NCBI GenBank assembly: GCA_041402045.1
Contig: JAWKSZ010000032.1
Location: 14,523-78,522, forward strand
Origin: JAGQRJ01 sp041402045
GTDB taxonomy: Bacteria > Planctomycetota > J058
DNA: 64,000 nt
Direction: 5' to 3'
Shown here: piece by piece, positions 48,844-57,517 of the stretch
Numbering within the stretch: the stretch's first letter is position 1
Layout: each line of letters starts with the position of its first letter
The notes under the pieces: generated by a model
Told to the model about the DNA's origin: nothing
The model's database searches: none
Seen by the model: only the letters and a program-made list of their open reading frames with translations
Position numbers and translations under genes: made by a program

Positions 48844-51012
48844 CTAGGCCTTGTGCGGGACCTCGGCCAGGTCGACGAAGCCGCGGGCGAGCATGCCGTG
48901 GACCTGCTTCAGGAGCGCGAGGCGGTTGGCGCGCAGGCGCGGGTCCTCGTCCATGACGAACACGCCGGTGGGGGCGGGCTCGAAGAAGGTGTGCACGACC
49001 TCGGCCAGGGCCTCGACGTAGGCCGCGCCGGCGCGGGCGTAGTCGCGGGAGTCGATCAGGGCCGCGACCTTGGGGCGCAGCTCCTGGATCGCGGCGAACA
49101 GCGCCTGCTCCGCGGGGTGGTCCAGGCGGCTGTCGTCCACGTCCTCAGCCCTCACGTCGACGCCGTTCTTCTCGGTAATGTTCCGGCAGCGCTCGACCAG
49201 GGTGCAGAGGTCGGCGAAGCGCGGGTCCTGAGCGAGGGTCTCGAGGGCGGCGAGGCGGACCCAGAAGTCCACCACGTTGCTGGGCTCGCAGCCCGAGCCC
49301 AGGGCGGCGCGCACGTGGGTGATCTGATAGCCGCGGTCCTTGTCCGCCATGACCTCCAGCCGGTCGCGCATGTAGTCGCACACCTCGCCGGCGAGGGTGT
49401 CGCTGCGCAGCTCCTTCGGCAGGCCGGCCACGGCGGTGCGCACGAGGCTCGCGTAGCCGCAGTCGAGCTCGCGCTCGCCGAGGATCCGGAGGATCCCGAG
49501 CACGTTGCGCCGGACCATGAACGGGTCCTTGCTGCCCGTCGGCTTGCGGCCGGTGGCGAAGGCGCACACCACAGTGTCGAGCTTGTCCGCGAGCGAGAGG
49601 CAGGTCCCGATCGGGGTCTGGGGCAGGGCGTCGCCGTCGCCGCGGGGGAGGTAGGCCTCCTCGAGCGCGGCCGCGACCTCCTCGGGCTCGCCCTGCAGCC
49701 GAGCGTAGATCGTGCCGATCTGGCCCTGGAGCCCGGGGAACTCCTGCACGACCTCGGTCGTGAGGTCGGTGCGCGCGAGGCGCGCGGCCTGGCGGATCCG
49801 CATGCCGAGCTTGTCCTGGGGCCCGAAGGTGCGGGTCTTCTCCCGGGGCGTCGAGGGTCCGCTGGCGTCGGCCAGGAGCCCGATCGCCTCGGCCACGGCC
49901 AGGGCCAGGCTGTCGATCCGCTCGATCCGCTCGCGGTAGCTGCCCAGCTCCTGCATGAACACCACGTCGTCCAGGTCCGCGACCCGGTCGTTCAGCGAGC
50001 GCTTCTGGTCGAGCTGGAAGAAGAACAAGGCGTCCGAGAGCCGGGCGTCGAGCACGCGCTGGTTGCCCTCGCGGATCACGGCGTCCGCGGGGCGGTTGGC
50101 CACGAACGCGAAGCGCGGGGCGAGCTCGCCGCCGGCGCGGATCGGGAAGTAGCGCTGGTGCGAGACCATGGCGTCGACGACCACGACCTCGGGCAGCTCG
50201 AGGAACTTCTCGGCGAACTCGGCCACGTCGACCACCGGCCACTCGACCAGGTTCGTGACCTCGTCGACCAGCCGCGCGCGGGCCTCGAGCTGCTCGGGCT
50301 CGAGGTGCTGCCGCAGGCCCTCGACGATCGCCTGCCGCCGGGCGGCGGGGTCGGCGATCACGTGGTGCTCGCGCAGGAGCTGGAGGTAGGCCTGCCAGTC
50401 GGCGGACTTCAGGGTCAAGGGCTCGGGGTGCAGGAAGCGGTGGCCCTCGATCTGGTTCCCGCTCTTTACGCCGTTGTAGGCGGTCTCGATCACGCGCTCG
50501 CCGAGGAGCGCGGTGATCCGGCGCAGGGGGCGGGTGAAGCGCAGCCGGCTCCCGGGCACCCAGCGCATGGACTTCTTGAAGGGGATCGACTCGATCCAGC
50601 CGGGGATCTCCTCGGCCAGGATCGCCTCGGCGCTGCGCCCGGGGACGACCTTGGTCCCCACGAGGTACTCCGCCGTCTGCTTGCCCTTCTTGACCTCGCG
50701 GGTCTCGAGCTGCTCGACGGTCAGCCCCAGGGACTGCGCGAACTTCTCGGCCACGATCGTGGGCTTGCCGTCCTTGAACGCGGCGGCCGCCCGCGGCCCG
50801 ACCTTCTCCTCGCGGACCTCCTCGGTGCCGGCGGCGAGGCCGCCGACCCAGATCGCGATCCGACGCGGGGTGGCCGCGCGCTCGACCTTGCCGGGGCTGA
50901 GCCCGGCGGCGGCGAGCTGTTTCTGCGCGTGTTGCGCGAGGTGCGCGCAGGCGCGGTCGAGGAACCCGGCGGGGATCTCCTCCGCCCCCAGCTCCAGCAA
51001 CAGATCAGCCAC
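48844..51012 (-). CDS. glyS: Glycyl-tRNA synthetase beta subunit
   Basis: GTG at 51012 behind GGAGGTGACC; 722 aa, normal for GlyS. It starts ADLLLELGAEEIPAGFLDRA and contains the N-terminal YLVGTKVVPGRSAEAILAEE, the KSMRWVPGSRLRFTRPLRR motif, HRFLHP, the HD-like VSHQRYFPI region and a C-terminal anticodon-binding DALR-like domain (FFEPAPTGVFVMDEDPRLRA). It binds tRNA(Gly) in the alpha2-beta2 enzyme with GlyQ. It is downstream of glyQ, separated by 162 bp that contain two hairpins. An unusual stop codon lies in its partner gene. Confidence 0.96.
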   Translation of the reverse strand: MADLLLELGAEEIPAGFLDRACAHLAQHAQKQLAAAGLSPGKVERAATPRRIAIWVGGLAAGTEEVREEKVGPRAAAAFKDGKPTIVAEKFAQSLGLTVEQLETREVKKGKQTAEYLVGTKVVPGRSAEAILAEEIPGWIESIPFKKSMRWVPGSRLRFTRPLRRITALLGERVIETAYNGVKSGNQIEGHRFLHPEPLTLKSADWQAYLQLLREHHVIADPAARRQAIVEGLRQHLEPEQLEARARLVDEVTNLVEWPVVDVAEFAEKFLELPEVVVVDAMVSHQRYFPIRAGGELAPRFAFVANRPADAVIREGNQRVLDARLSDALFFFQLDQKRSLNDRVADLDDVVFMQELGSYRERIERIDSLALAVAEAIGLLADASGPSTPREKTRTFGPQDKLGMRIRQAARLARTDLTTEVVQEFPGLQGQIGTIYARLQGEPEEVAAALEEAYLPRGDGDALPQTPIGTCLSLADKLDTVVCAFATGRKPTGSKDPFMVRRNVLGILRILGERELDCGYASLVRTAVAGLPKELRSDTLAGEVCDYMRDRLEVMADKDRGYQITHVRAALGSGCEPSNVVDFWVRLAALETLAQDPRFADLCTLVERCRNITEKNGVDVRAEDVDDSRLDHPAEQALFAAIQELRPKVAALIDSRDYARAGAAYVEALAEVVHTFFEPAPTGVFVMDEDPRLRANRLALLKQVHGMLARGFVDLAEVPHKA

Positions 51013-51054
51013 GGTCACCTCCAGCCGCAGCACGCTGAAGCGCTCCAGGTCTGC

Positions 51055-51104
51055 GGAGCCCGGCTACGCCGGGCTCCTCGATCCTCGGACGTGCTTCGCA
51101 CGTC
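51055..51104. repeat. Two hairpins between glyQ and glyS
   Basis: GGAGCCCGGC-TAC-GCCGGGCTCC (51055-51077, ten perfect pairs) and GACGTGC-TTC-GCACGTC (51088-51104, seven pairs). Without T-runs they look like processing or attenuation structures in the glyQS transcript. Confidence 0.6.
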
Positions 51105-51174
51105 ACGAGGACTGCGTTGCTCGTCGCTCGCGATGCTGACATCTGCTCACTCCTCGCGCCTTGCCTGGATCGCT

Positions 51175-52068
51175 TCAACGCGCTGCTAACGCGTTCCCCA
51201 GCGGGTGCCCGAGGGCCTCGCGCTGCTGGACGTAGGCCTGGGCCACCTGCTGGGCCAGGCCGCGGATCTGGTTGATGTACACCTGCCGCTGCGCCACCGA
51301 GATCGCGCCCCGGGCCTGGAGCAGGTTGAAGCTGTGGGAGCACTTGAGCAGGTGGTCGTAGGCGCCGTAGACCAGCGGCTCGGCCTCGGCGAGCAGACGC
51401 TCGACCTCGCTCGCGTCCTCCTCGAACCGGGTCTGGAACAGGTCGACGTTGGCCGCGTCGAAGCAGTAGCGCGAGCCCTGACGCTCGGTCTCGAGGTGCA
51501 CCTGCCCGTAGGTCACGCCGGGAGACCAGGTGATATCGAACACCGAGTCGACCTTCTGCGCGAACATGGTCAGGCGCTCGAGGCCGTAGGTGATCTCGAA
51601 GGTCACGGGGTCGACGTCGAGGCCGCCCACCTGCTGGAAGTAGGTGAACTGGCTGACCTCCATGCCGTCGAGCCACACCTCTCAGCCGAGGCCGGCGCAG
51701 CCGAAGGTCGCCTGCTCCCAGTCGTCCTCCACGTAGCGCAGGTCGTGCTGCTTGGTGTCGATCCCCAAGGCCTGGAGGCTGCCCTCGTAGAGCGCCTGGG
51801 CGTTCTGAGGCGCGGGCTTGATCACGCACTGATACTGGTAGTAGTGCTGCAGCCGGAACGGGTTCTCGCCGTAGCGCCCGTCGTTCGGGCGCCTGGAGGG
51901 CTCGACGTAGGCCGCGCGCCAGGGCTCGGGGCCCAGCGCCCGCAAGAAGGTGTGGGGGTTGAGCGTCCCCGCGCCCTTCTCGGTGTCGTAGGGGAACACC
52001 ACCAGGCAGCCTTGGGCGCTCCAGTAGGCGTGCAGCTTGAGAATGATCTCTTGGAAGCTGAGGGGCAC
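51175..52068 (-). CDS. glyQ: Glycyl-tRNA synthetase alpha subunit gene with in-frame TGA at a conserved Trp
   Basis: GTG at 52068 behind GAGGAGGGATC; 297 codons, normal for GlyQ. The first 128 residues (MPLSFQEIILKLHAYWSAQG, VEPSRRPNDGRYGENP, HYYQYQCVIKPAPQN, DDWEQATFG) and those after codon 129 (EVWLDGMEVSQFTYFQQVGG, FEITYGLERLTMF) are both fully conserved and in one frame. Codon 129 (51682-51684) is TGA, where the family has Trp in GLGWEVWLDGMEV. The enzyme makes Gly-tRNA and is essential, so it must be read through, repaired by a sequence error, or supplied elsewhere. Confidence 0.9.
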
Positions 52069-52177
52069 GATCCCTCCTCATGGGGTCGAAGGCGCGAATC
52101 ATAGCGCGTTTCGCCCCGGCCCCTGAGCCCCGGGGACGGGGGTCCCCGGGCGCCGGACTCCGGTAGGATCCGCGCCC

Positions 52178-52714
52178 GTGGACGACGCCAGCGACGAAGC
52201 CCTCATGTCTCGCTACGTGGACGGGGACCCCGCCGCGTTCGCCGAGCTGTTCGAGCGCTACGGCCCGCGGTTGACCGCGCTGTTCCGGCGCGGGCTCCCC
52301 GCCCACGTGGACGTCTCGGACCTGGTGCAGCAGACGTTCCTCCAGATCCACCGCGCCCGCCACGACTACCGACCCGGCCTCCCGCTGCGGCCGTGGGTGG
52401 TCACGATCGCGCTCAACCTGCGCCGCAAGCACTACCGCGTGCTGTCCCGCGCCGCGCAGGAGCTGGTCGTCGACCCCAGCGACTCCGGGGAGACCGAGCG
52501 CCGCGGGCTCGAGCGCAGCGAGCGCGCCGAGGCCCTGCACCGCGCGCTGGAGGAGCTGCGCCCGAACCAGCGCGAGGTGCTGGAGCTGCACTGGTTCGAG
52601 GGGCTGCCCTTCGCCGAGGTGGCCCGGGTCGTCGGGGCCTCCCTGAGCGCGGTCAAGGTCCGCGCCCACAGGGCTTACGAGGCGCTGCGCAAGACGTTGG
52701 ACATGGAGGCGTAA
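52178..52714 (+). CDS. ECF-type RNA polymerase sigma factor
   Basis: GTG 52178, 178 aa. Sigma region 2 is at about 10-75 (AFAELFERYGPRLTALFRRG, DLVQQTFLQIHRAR). Region 4 with its helix-turn-helix is at about 120-175 (LRPNQREVLELHWFEGLPFA, VGASLSAVKVRAHRAYEALR). A TAGGAT box eight bases upstream is a candidate promoter; there is no Shine-Dalgarno. It is followed after three bases by a membrane anti-sigma factor, a typical sigma/anti-sigma pair. Confidence 0.93.
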   Translation: MDDASDEALMSRYVDGDPAAFAELFERYGPRLTALFRRGLPAHVDVSDLVQQTFLQIHRARHDYRPGLPLRPWVVTIALNLRRKHYRVLSRAAQELVVDPSDSGETERRGLERSERAEALHRALEELRPNQREVLELHWFEGLPFAEVARVVGASLSAVKVRAHRAYEALRKTLDMEA

Positions 52715-52717
52715 CCC

Positions 52718-53521
52718 GTGGGCGCCGAGCGGATACCGGGGGACATGAGCACGACGTGCTGCGACGAGACCGCGGCAGCCCTGCGCGAGGGCCGACGACC
52801 GGCGGTGGGGGACTGCCCCACCTGCGCGGCGTTGGTCGCCGCCCACGCCCCGGCGCCGGCCTTCGACGCCGCCGGCGGGCTGGCGCAGCTCGAGCTGGCC
52901 CTCGCCGCCGAGGAGGGCTGGCGCGGCCGCGCGCGGAGCCTGCCCACCTGGGCCCGGGTCGGCCTCGTGGTGGGGGCGGTGCTCGCGGTCGGCGCGCTCA
53001 ACGCCCTGGTCATGCCGCGCCCAGACCTGGGGAGCTACCCCACCCTGCGCCTGCTGGGGATCGTGGGCGCCTTCGTGGCCGGGGCCTGGGCCGCGAGCGT
53101 GGGGGCCTCCTGGCCGCTCCAGCGCGCGCCGCTCCCCCTCAGCACCCGGGTCGGCCTGGCGCTCCTGGGGGTGGCCCTGCCCCTGGCCGCGACCCTGCTC
53201 CCCGAGGCCCCGGCCACCGCCGACGCCTGCTGCCCTCCGCCGGGCATGTTCGGCCAGAAAGCCTTTGGCTGCCTGATCTTCGGCTGCCTGTTCGCGGCCC
53301 CCGCGCTCCTGGCCCTGGCCCTCGTGGCGCGGACCCGGCTGACGACGATCGAGGGCCTGTTGCTGGCGGGGGTGGGGGCCTTGACCGGTCAGGTGGCGCT
53401 GACCCTGCACTGCCCGATCGTGGACGAGACCCACCAGCTCGTGGGCCACGTGCCGGTGGGGGTGCTCCTGGGCGGCGCGGTGTGCGGGGCGCTGGCGCTC
53501 CTGGAGTTGCGCCCGCGCTGA
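52718..53521 (+). CDS. NrsF-like (DUF1109-type) membrane anti-sigma factor
   Basis: GTG 52718 has GGAGG at 52706-52710 inside the sigma gene, so translation is coupled (ATG 52745 is an alternative start). It has 267 aa. The N-terminal cytoplasmic part carries Cys pairs (CCDET; CPTC). Six transmembrane helices follow from about residue 78, with the LHCPIVDETHQLVGHVPVG motif near the end, as in the DUF1109/NrsF family. It would hold the ECF sigma at the membrane until a signal, often metal or redox stress, releases it. The signal here is unknown. Confidence 0.8.
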   Translation: MGAERIPGDMSTTCCDETAAALREGRRPAVGDCPTCAALVAAHAPAPAFDAAGGLAQLELALAAEEGWRGRARSLPTWARVGLVVGAVLAVGALNALVMPRPDLGSYPTLRLLGIVGAFVAGAWAASVGASWPLQRAPLPLSTRVGLALLGVALPLAATLLPEAPATADACCPPPGMFGQKAFGCLIFGCLFAAPALLALALVARTRLTTIEGLLLAGVGALTGQVALTLHCPIVDETHQLVGHVPVGVLLGGAVCGALALLELRPR

Positions 53522-53740
53522 GGGCACCTGAGTCGATGGCTAAACCATCCGCGGAGCCCGAGCGTCCTCCGGGCACCATGAAGCTCACCGCCCCCTTCGT
53601 CCGCCTGGTTCGTGCCCTAACCCATGACACGGAACGGGAATTGGAACGCTACCGGAACGACGGCGGTCTGTTCGACGGCGTAAAGCGTGGAGTTTCGGGG
53701 CGCGAGGTCTCCGAGCCGGAAGGTTCGCGATTTGCTCTTA

Positions 53741-53756
53741 GTGATCCTGGGATCAC
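53741..53756. promoter_or_regulatory. Perfect 16-bp palindrome upstream of the zinc-ribbon gene
   Basis: GTGATCC-TG-GGATCAC, 17 bases before ATG 53773. It could be an operator for the small gene. No other copy was noticed in the window. Confidence 0.35.
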
Positions 53757-53772
53757 CGAGTGCGAGGGAACG

Positions 53773-54030
53773 ATGACTGAGCGACACCCTTTCGAGAACT
53801 TCGACGACAGCTTCAGCTGCCCCAACTGCGACGCGGCGCTGCCGCACGACGAGTTCCCGCAGACCTGCGAGGAGTGCAGCTTCCTGGTCGAGGTGTTCCT
53901 CACCCGCGAGGACGCCCTCGCCGCGATCGAGGACCTGAGCCAGGACAAGGACGCGATCGCCACCGAGCAGCCGAACTACGTCTACGGCCTCGGCTGGGTG
54001 ATCGGCCACACCCGCCTGCTCCTGTTCTGA
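53773..54030 (+). CDS. Small zinc-ribbon protein
   Basis: ATG 53773 with GAGGGAACG upstream, 85 aa. CPNC and CEEC (about 16-19 and 32-35) make a four-Cys zinc ribbon, followed by a helix (REDALAAIEDLSQDKDAI) and a hydrophobic tail. It could start at ATG 53536 in the same frame (164 aa), but that segment has a weak ribosome site and different composition. The long hairpin element begins right after its stop. Confidence 0.6.
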   Translation: MTERHPFENFDDSFSCPNCDAALPHDEFPQTCEECSFLVEVFLTREDALAAIEDLSQDKDAIATEQPNYVYGLGWVIGHTRLLLF

Positions 54031-54121
54031 CCGGAGTTCGCGATCCTGAGCGGGCGAGGGTTCGCCCCGGGGTCGCGAGCGGTCCGGCGAGGCGCTCGCC
54101 CGCTCAGGATCGCGACTCCGG
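54031..54121. repeat. Long hairpin element, copy 2
   Basis: Arms CCGGAGTTCGCGATCCTGAG... (54031-54058) and its complement (54095-54121) pair over 27 bases with one bulged T, in the same place as in copy 1. It follows the stop codon directly and may act as terminator here. Confidence 0.85.
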
Positions 54122-54721
54122 TCCTAGGGCTCCGCGGATTCGAGCTCGGAGTGGCGTCACCTCTCTCCTGATCGCGCTCGTCCCCCCTTCGCGCCCCCAC
54201 CCCGAATCCCCTCCAACGGCTCTGCCCGTGCGTCCACGCTCCGCGGGTGGGATGGGCGCAGGCAAGCTGCGCCCCTACGAAGATTGCCGCCGCGTGGTCC
54301 GCACGCCCGCACGCCCGCACAGTCCGCACGCCCGCATAGTCCGCACGCCCGCGTGGTCCACGCACACGTGATTCGCGCGCGAGATCGGTCGCCCGCGCGG
54401 TCCGCGCGCCCCATCGTGTTCGGCACCGACGTCTCGGCGTGAGGGTCGCCTGGCTGGGTGCGCTCTGTATGCGGTAGGGGCGGGGCTTGCCCGGGGCTTG
54501 CCCGGGCTTGCCCCCCGGGACGCGAGTGGCGAAGCCGCCGCTCGGCTCAGGCAGGGATCGGCGACCCGTGCGCGAAGCGCACGCGGTCCGCAAGACCGCA
54601 TGACGGCTACGTCTGCGGGGGGTGGGTCTGGATCGAAAAAAGTTCGGTAACCGGGTTTGGAGGGTTCGATACCTCTCTGCGACGGCGCGAGGCTGCCGTC
54701 GCTCGAGGAGAGGACTCGATC
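54122..54721. other. Intergenic region with tandem and palindromic repeats
   Basis: No gene is supported. It holds a GGGCGCAGGCAAGCTGCGCC unit (54254-54278), a 17-bp tandem repeat (54292-54360) and a GTAGGGGCGGGGCTTGCC unit (about 54476-54515) with repeated GGGCTTGCC. GTTCGATACC at about 54665-54675 is a candidate -10 region for the lipoprotein gene. Confidence 0.7.
54292..54360. repeat. 17-bp tandem repeat GTCCGCACGCCCGCAnn
   Basis: GTCC recurs at 54297, 54322, 54339 and 54356, giving a 17-base period with an extra GCCCGCAC in the first unit. CGCGTGGTCC flanks both ends. Confidence 0.8.
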
Positions 54722-56707
54722 ATGATTCGCATGCTTTGGCTGAGCGCCGCCGTGGTGGCACTGGGACTCACGACGAACGGGTGCGGCGAGCGCAGCCGCA
54801 ACGGCTTCGCCGCCACCGCCGCGCCGACCACCTCGGGCACGACGAGCGCGGCGCAGTCGCAGCGGTTCGAGGTCGTGATCGAGAACCTCTCGGGCGAGAC
54901 CTACTTCCCCACGCCCTTCGCGCCGGCGGCCTGGGCGACCCACGCCGACGGCGTGACCGCCTTCGCGGTGGGCAGCCCTGCGTCGGCGGGGCTCGAGCGG
55001 CTCGCCGAGGACGGCGACCCCTCGGCGCTGGTGGCCGAGCTCGCCGCGACCCCCGGGGTCAGCCAGCAGGACTCGGTCGGCGCCACGCCCCCCGGGCAGA
55101 CCACGCGCTTCGAGTTCAGCGCCGAACCCGGCCGCGACGCGCGCCTGACCCTGGCCAGCATGCTCGTGCAGAGCAACGACGCCTTCGTCTCCAGCGCGCC
55201 GATCGAGCTGTTCGACGCCAGCGGCGCGCCGCTGCCCGCGCAGCAGGTGACCCTGACCCTGTTCGACGCGGGGACCGAGGTCAACGAGCTGCCGGGGGCG
55301 GGCATGTATCAGCCCCCGCGGCAGCCGGCGCCCAACAGCGGCCCCGCCGAGGGCACCGTGCACCGCGCGAACCACGCCCTGCGCGCGATCCCGCCGGGCG
55401 GGCAACTGGCGCGGATCGAGGTGCGCATGGACGCGGGCGAGCTGGTGTTCACCCTGCGCAACACCGCCGAGGAGGCCGGGTTCTCGACCCCCCTCGCGCC
55501 CCTGTTCTACGCCACCCACTCCGCCGCCTGGCAGGCGTTCACGTCCGGTCAGCCGGTGCCGCAGAACGGGCTCGAGGCCCTGGCGGAGGACGGCAGCCCG
55601 GCGCAGCTCGCGACCTTCGCCCAGGGCGTCGCCGCGATCGACCAGAGCGGCACCGTGGACGTGACCCTCGAGCGCCCGACCGACCCCGCCGGCCCGGTGT
55701 TCCCCGGCGAGCGCTACGAGCTGCGGGTGACCCCCGACGCCGCGTTCCCCAACCTGACCCTGCTGTGCATGGTCGGGCAGTCGAACGACGTGTTCCTCGG
55801 CTTCGGCGGCGCGGGGCTCGCGCTGTTCGACGGCAACGGCGCGCTGAAGGACGTGGCCGCGCTGCAGGCCGAGGCCCAGCGCAGCCTGCAAGCGTGGGAC
55901 ACCGGCACCGAGGCGAACGAGGTCCCGGGCGCCGGGGCCTTCCAGCCCGCGCGGCAGCCCGCGGCGAACACCGGCCCCGCGGACCCCGACGACACCGTGC
56001 GCGTCTACGCCGACGGGCAGAACGACCTGGCCGGCCCCCGCGCCGGCGGCGTGCTCGACGTGGCGGTGGCCGCGGGCCCCGCGGCGGGCGAGCTCACGAT
56101 CACCGTCAGCAACACCTCGACCCACAAGGTGCTCTCGCCGTTCTCGGTGATCCTCCACGAGCCCAACGTGTCGGTGTTCCAGCCGGGCACCCCGGCGTCG
56201 CCCGGCCTGGCCCAGCTCGCCGAGGACGGGAACGGCAGCCTGTGGATCGCCGAGCTCGCCCAGCGGCCGGGGGTGGCCTCGGCCACGATCACGAACCTCC
56301 CCGTCGGCGCCACGGCGCCGGGCCCGATCCGCGCCGGCGACAGCTACCGGATCGTGGTGCGCCCCGCCGCCGGCGCGCGCTACCTGAGCCTGGGGAGCAT
56401 GATCGTGCCCTCGAACGACACCTTCGCGGCGACCGAGGTCGGGGGCGTCGAGCTCATGACCGCGGGCGGCACCCTGCGCGCCCCGGCGGTGATCGCGACC
56501 GAGCTGCGGCAAGCGCTGGTCGCCTGGGACGCGGGCAGCGAGGCGAACCAGGTCGGCGCGGCGGGCCCCGACCAGGCCCCGCGCCAAGCGGCGCCGAACA
56601 CCGGCGGGGACGAGGGCAGCGGCCTGGTGCGGCCCTTCGCCGACGCGGTGGTGAGCTACCCCGCCACCGACCGCCTGCTGCGGGTGACCGTGCGGCCCCT
56701 GCCCTAG
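54722..56707 (+). CDS. Lipoprotein with three tandem Spondin_N domains
   Basis: ATG 54722, 661 aa. A signal peptide ends in a lipobox-like LTTNGC, with Cys at about residue 21, suggesting membrane anchoring. Three copies of the Spondin_N fold follow (about 45-200, 215-420 and 440-655). Each shows the domain's marks: a Pro-rich start with a His (PAAWATHADG), AEDGDP-like turns, SMLVQSNDAFVS (and CMVGQSNDVFLG, SMIVPSNDTFAA), then a WDAGTEVNE-like motif. In animals this domain mediates extracellular matrix binding and holds Ca2+. Bacterial versions normally have one domain. A surface adhesion role is an inference. Confidence 0.85.
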   Translation: MIRMLWLSAAVVALGLTTNGCGERSRNGFAATAAPTTSGTTSAAQSQRFEVVIENLSGETYFPTPFAPAAWATHADGVTAFAVGSPASAGLERLAEDGDPSALVAELAATPGVSQQDSVGATPPGQTTRFEFSAEPGRDARLTLASMLVQSNDAFVSSAPIELFDASGAPLPAQQVTLTLFDAGTEVNELPGAGMYQPPRQPAPNSGPAEGTVHRANHALRAIPPGGQLARIEVRMDAGELVFTLRNTAEEAGFSTPLAPLFYATHSAAWQAFTSGQPVPQNGLEALAEDGSPAQLATFAQGVAAIDQSGTVDVTLERPTDPAGPVFPGERYELRVTPDAAFPNLTLLCMVGQSNDVFLGFGGAGLALFDGNGALKDVAALQAEAQRSLQAWDTGTEANEVPGAGAFQPARQPAANTGPADPDDTVRVYADGQNDLAGPRAGGVLDVAVAAGPAAGELTITVSNTSTHKVLSPFSVILHEPNVSVFQPGTPASPGLAQLAEDGNGSLWIAELAQRPGVASATITNLPVGATAPGPIRAGDSYRIVVRPAAGARYLSLGSMIVPSNDTFAATEVGGVELMTAGGTLRAPAVIATELRQALVAWDAGSEANQVGAAGPDQAPRQAAPNTGGDEGSGLVRPFADAVVSYPATDRLLRVTVRPLP

Positions 56708-56717
56708 GCTAGACACC

Positions 56718-56812
56718 GCGCGAGCGTCCCGGCTCGCGCGCTACGAAGCGGAAGGCGGCGGCGCGGACAGGGCGTCGCCGGCGGGGAGGGGCGGGCTTCG
56801 GCTCGCCCCTCC
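56718..56812. terminator. Two stem-loops between convergent genes
   Basis: GCGCGAGC (56718-56725) pairs with GCTCGCGC (56732-56739). GGAGGGGCGGGC-TTCG-GCTCGCCCCTCC (56785-56812) has twelve pairs with one G-U and a UUCG loop. They lie between the convergent lipoprotein and 194-aa genes and probably end both transcripts, although no T-run is present. Confidence 0.5.
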
Positions 56813-56932
56813 TCGCTGTAGGTGTCGCCGACGCCGTCGCGCTGCAAGGCGAACTCTGGGAAACGCGCTCCGCGAGACGACGGGCCGCGCGCGGCACGCG
56901 CGCCTGCCGGAGGCCGCCGCGACGCGCTGAGG

Positions 56933-57517
56933 TCAGCCCTCGGCCTTCGCCTCGTCCCCGGCGGCGTCGTCGGCCGGGGTCTCGTCCGCCTTCGGCTCCT
57001 CGGCCTCGGCCGGAGCCTCGCCCGCCTCGGCCTGCTCGTCGGCTTGCGGCGCGGCCTCCGCTGCGGCAGCCGGCGTCTCGGCCTTGGCCTCGACCTGCGG
57101 CGCCGCCTCCGGCTCCGCCGCGGGCTCGTCGGGCGAGCGCAGGCCGAGCTCGAGCTCGAGGCGTTGGATCTCGGCGGTGTCGCCTAGGCGCTTGGCGAAC
57201 TTGAGCGCGAAGCGGGTCTTGCCGCTGGCCTTGGCCGCGTCGAAGCCCTTGCGCCACTGCGCGTCGTCGAGCTCGCGTACGCCGTTCACGCGGTTGAGCA
57301 CGAAGAAGTCGCCGCGGGTCAGCGCGGCGTCGCGCACGGCGGTGACGAGGGCGTCGTGGCCGGCCGGGTCGTCCTTGATCCGCAAGGCGCAGTCGAGGGC
57401 GTCGGTCGGACGCCCGGCCTCGTGGTAGGCCTGACCGAGGGCCAGGTAGTCGACGGGCCGCTTGGGCTCGCCGTAGACGATCTCGCGTCGAGAGATCGCG
57501 TCGGGGATCCGGGTCAC
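56933..57517 (-). CDS. Unknown protein with acidic Ala/Glu-rich tail
   Basis: GTG at 57517 overlaps the stop of the FmdB gene by four bases (GTGA); 194 aa. Residues 1-120 are helical and TPR-like (VDYLALGQAYHEAGRPTDAL). From about 125 the sequence is almost only Ala, Glu, Pro and Asp and probably disordered. Coupling to FmdB suggests joint expression. No family is recognised. Confidence 0.65.
   Translation of the reverse strand: MTRIPDAISRREIVYGEPKRPVDYLALGQAYHEAGRPTDALDCALRIKDDPAGHDALVTAVRDAALTRGDFFVLNRVNGVRELDDAQWRKGFDAAKASGKTRFALKFAKRLGDTAEIQRLELELGLRSPDEPAAEPEAAPQVEAKAETPAAAAEAAPQADEQAEAGEAPAEAEEPKADETPADDAAGDEAKAEG

Noticed and set aside
51682..51684. Selenocysteine or genome-wide UGA reassignment in glyQ
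   Set aside because: The family has Trp, not Cys, at this position. Many other genes here end with TGA, several in overlaps that fix it as stop.
53536..53772. Extension of the zinc-ribbon protein to ATG 53536
   Set aside because: The segment lacks the GC3 pattern of neighbouring genes and contains a perfect palindrome and a better start with a ribosome site at 53773. It cannot be excluded.
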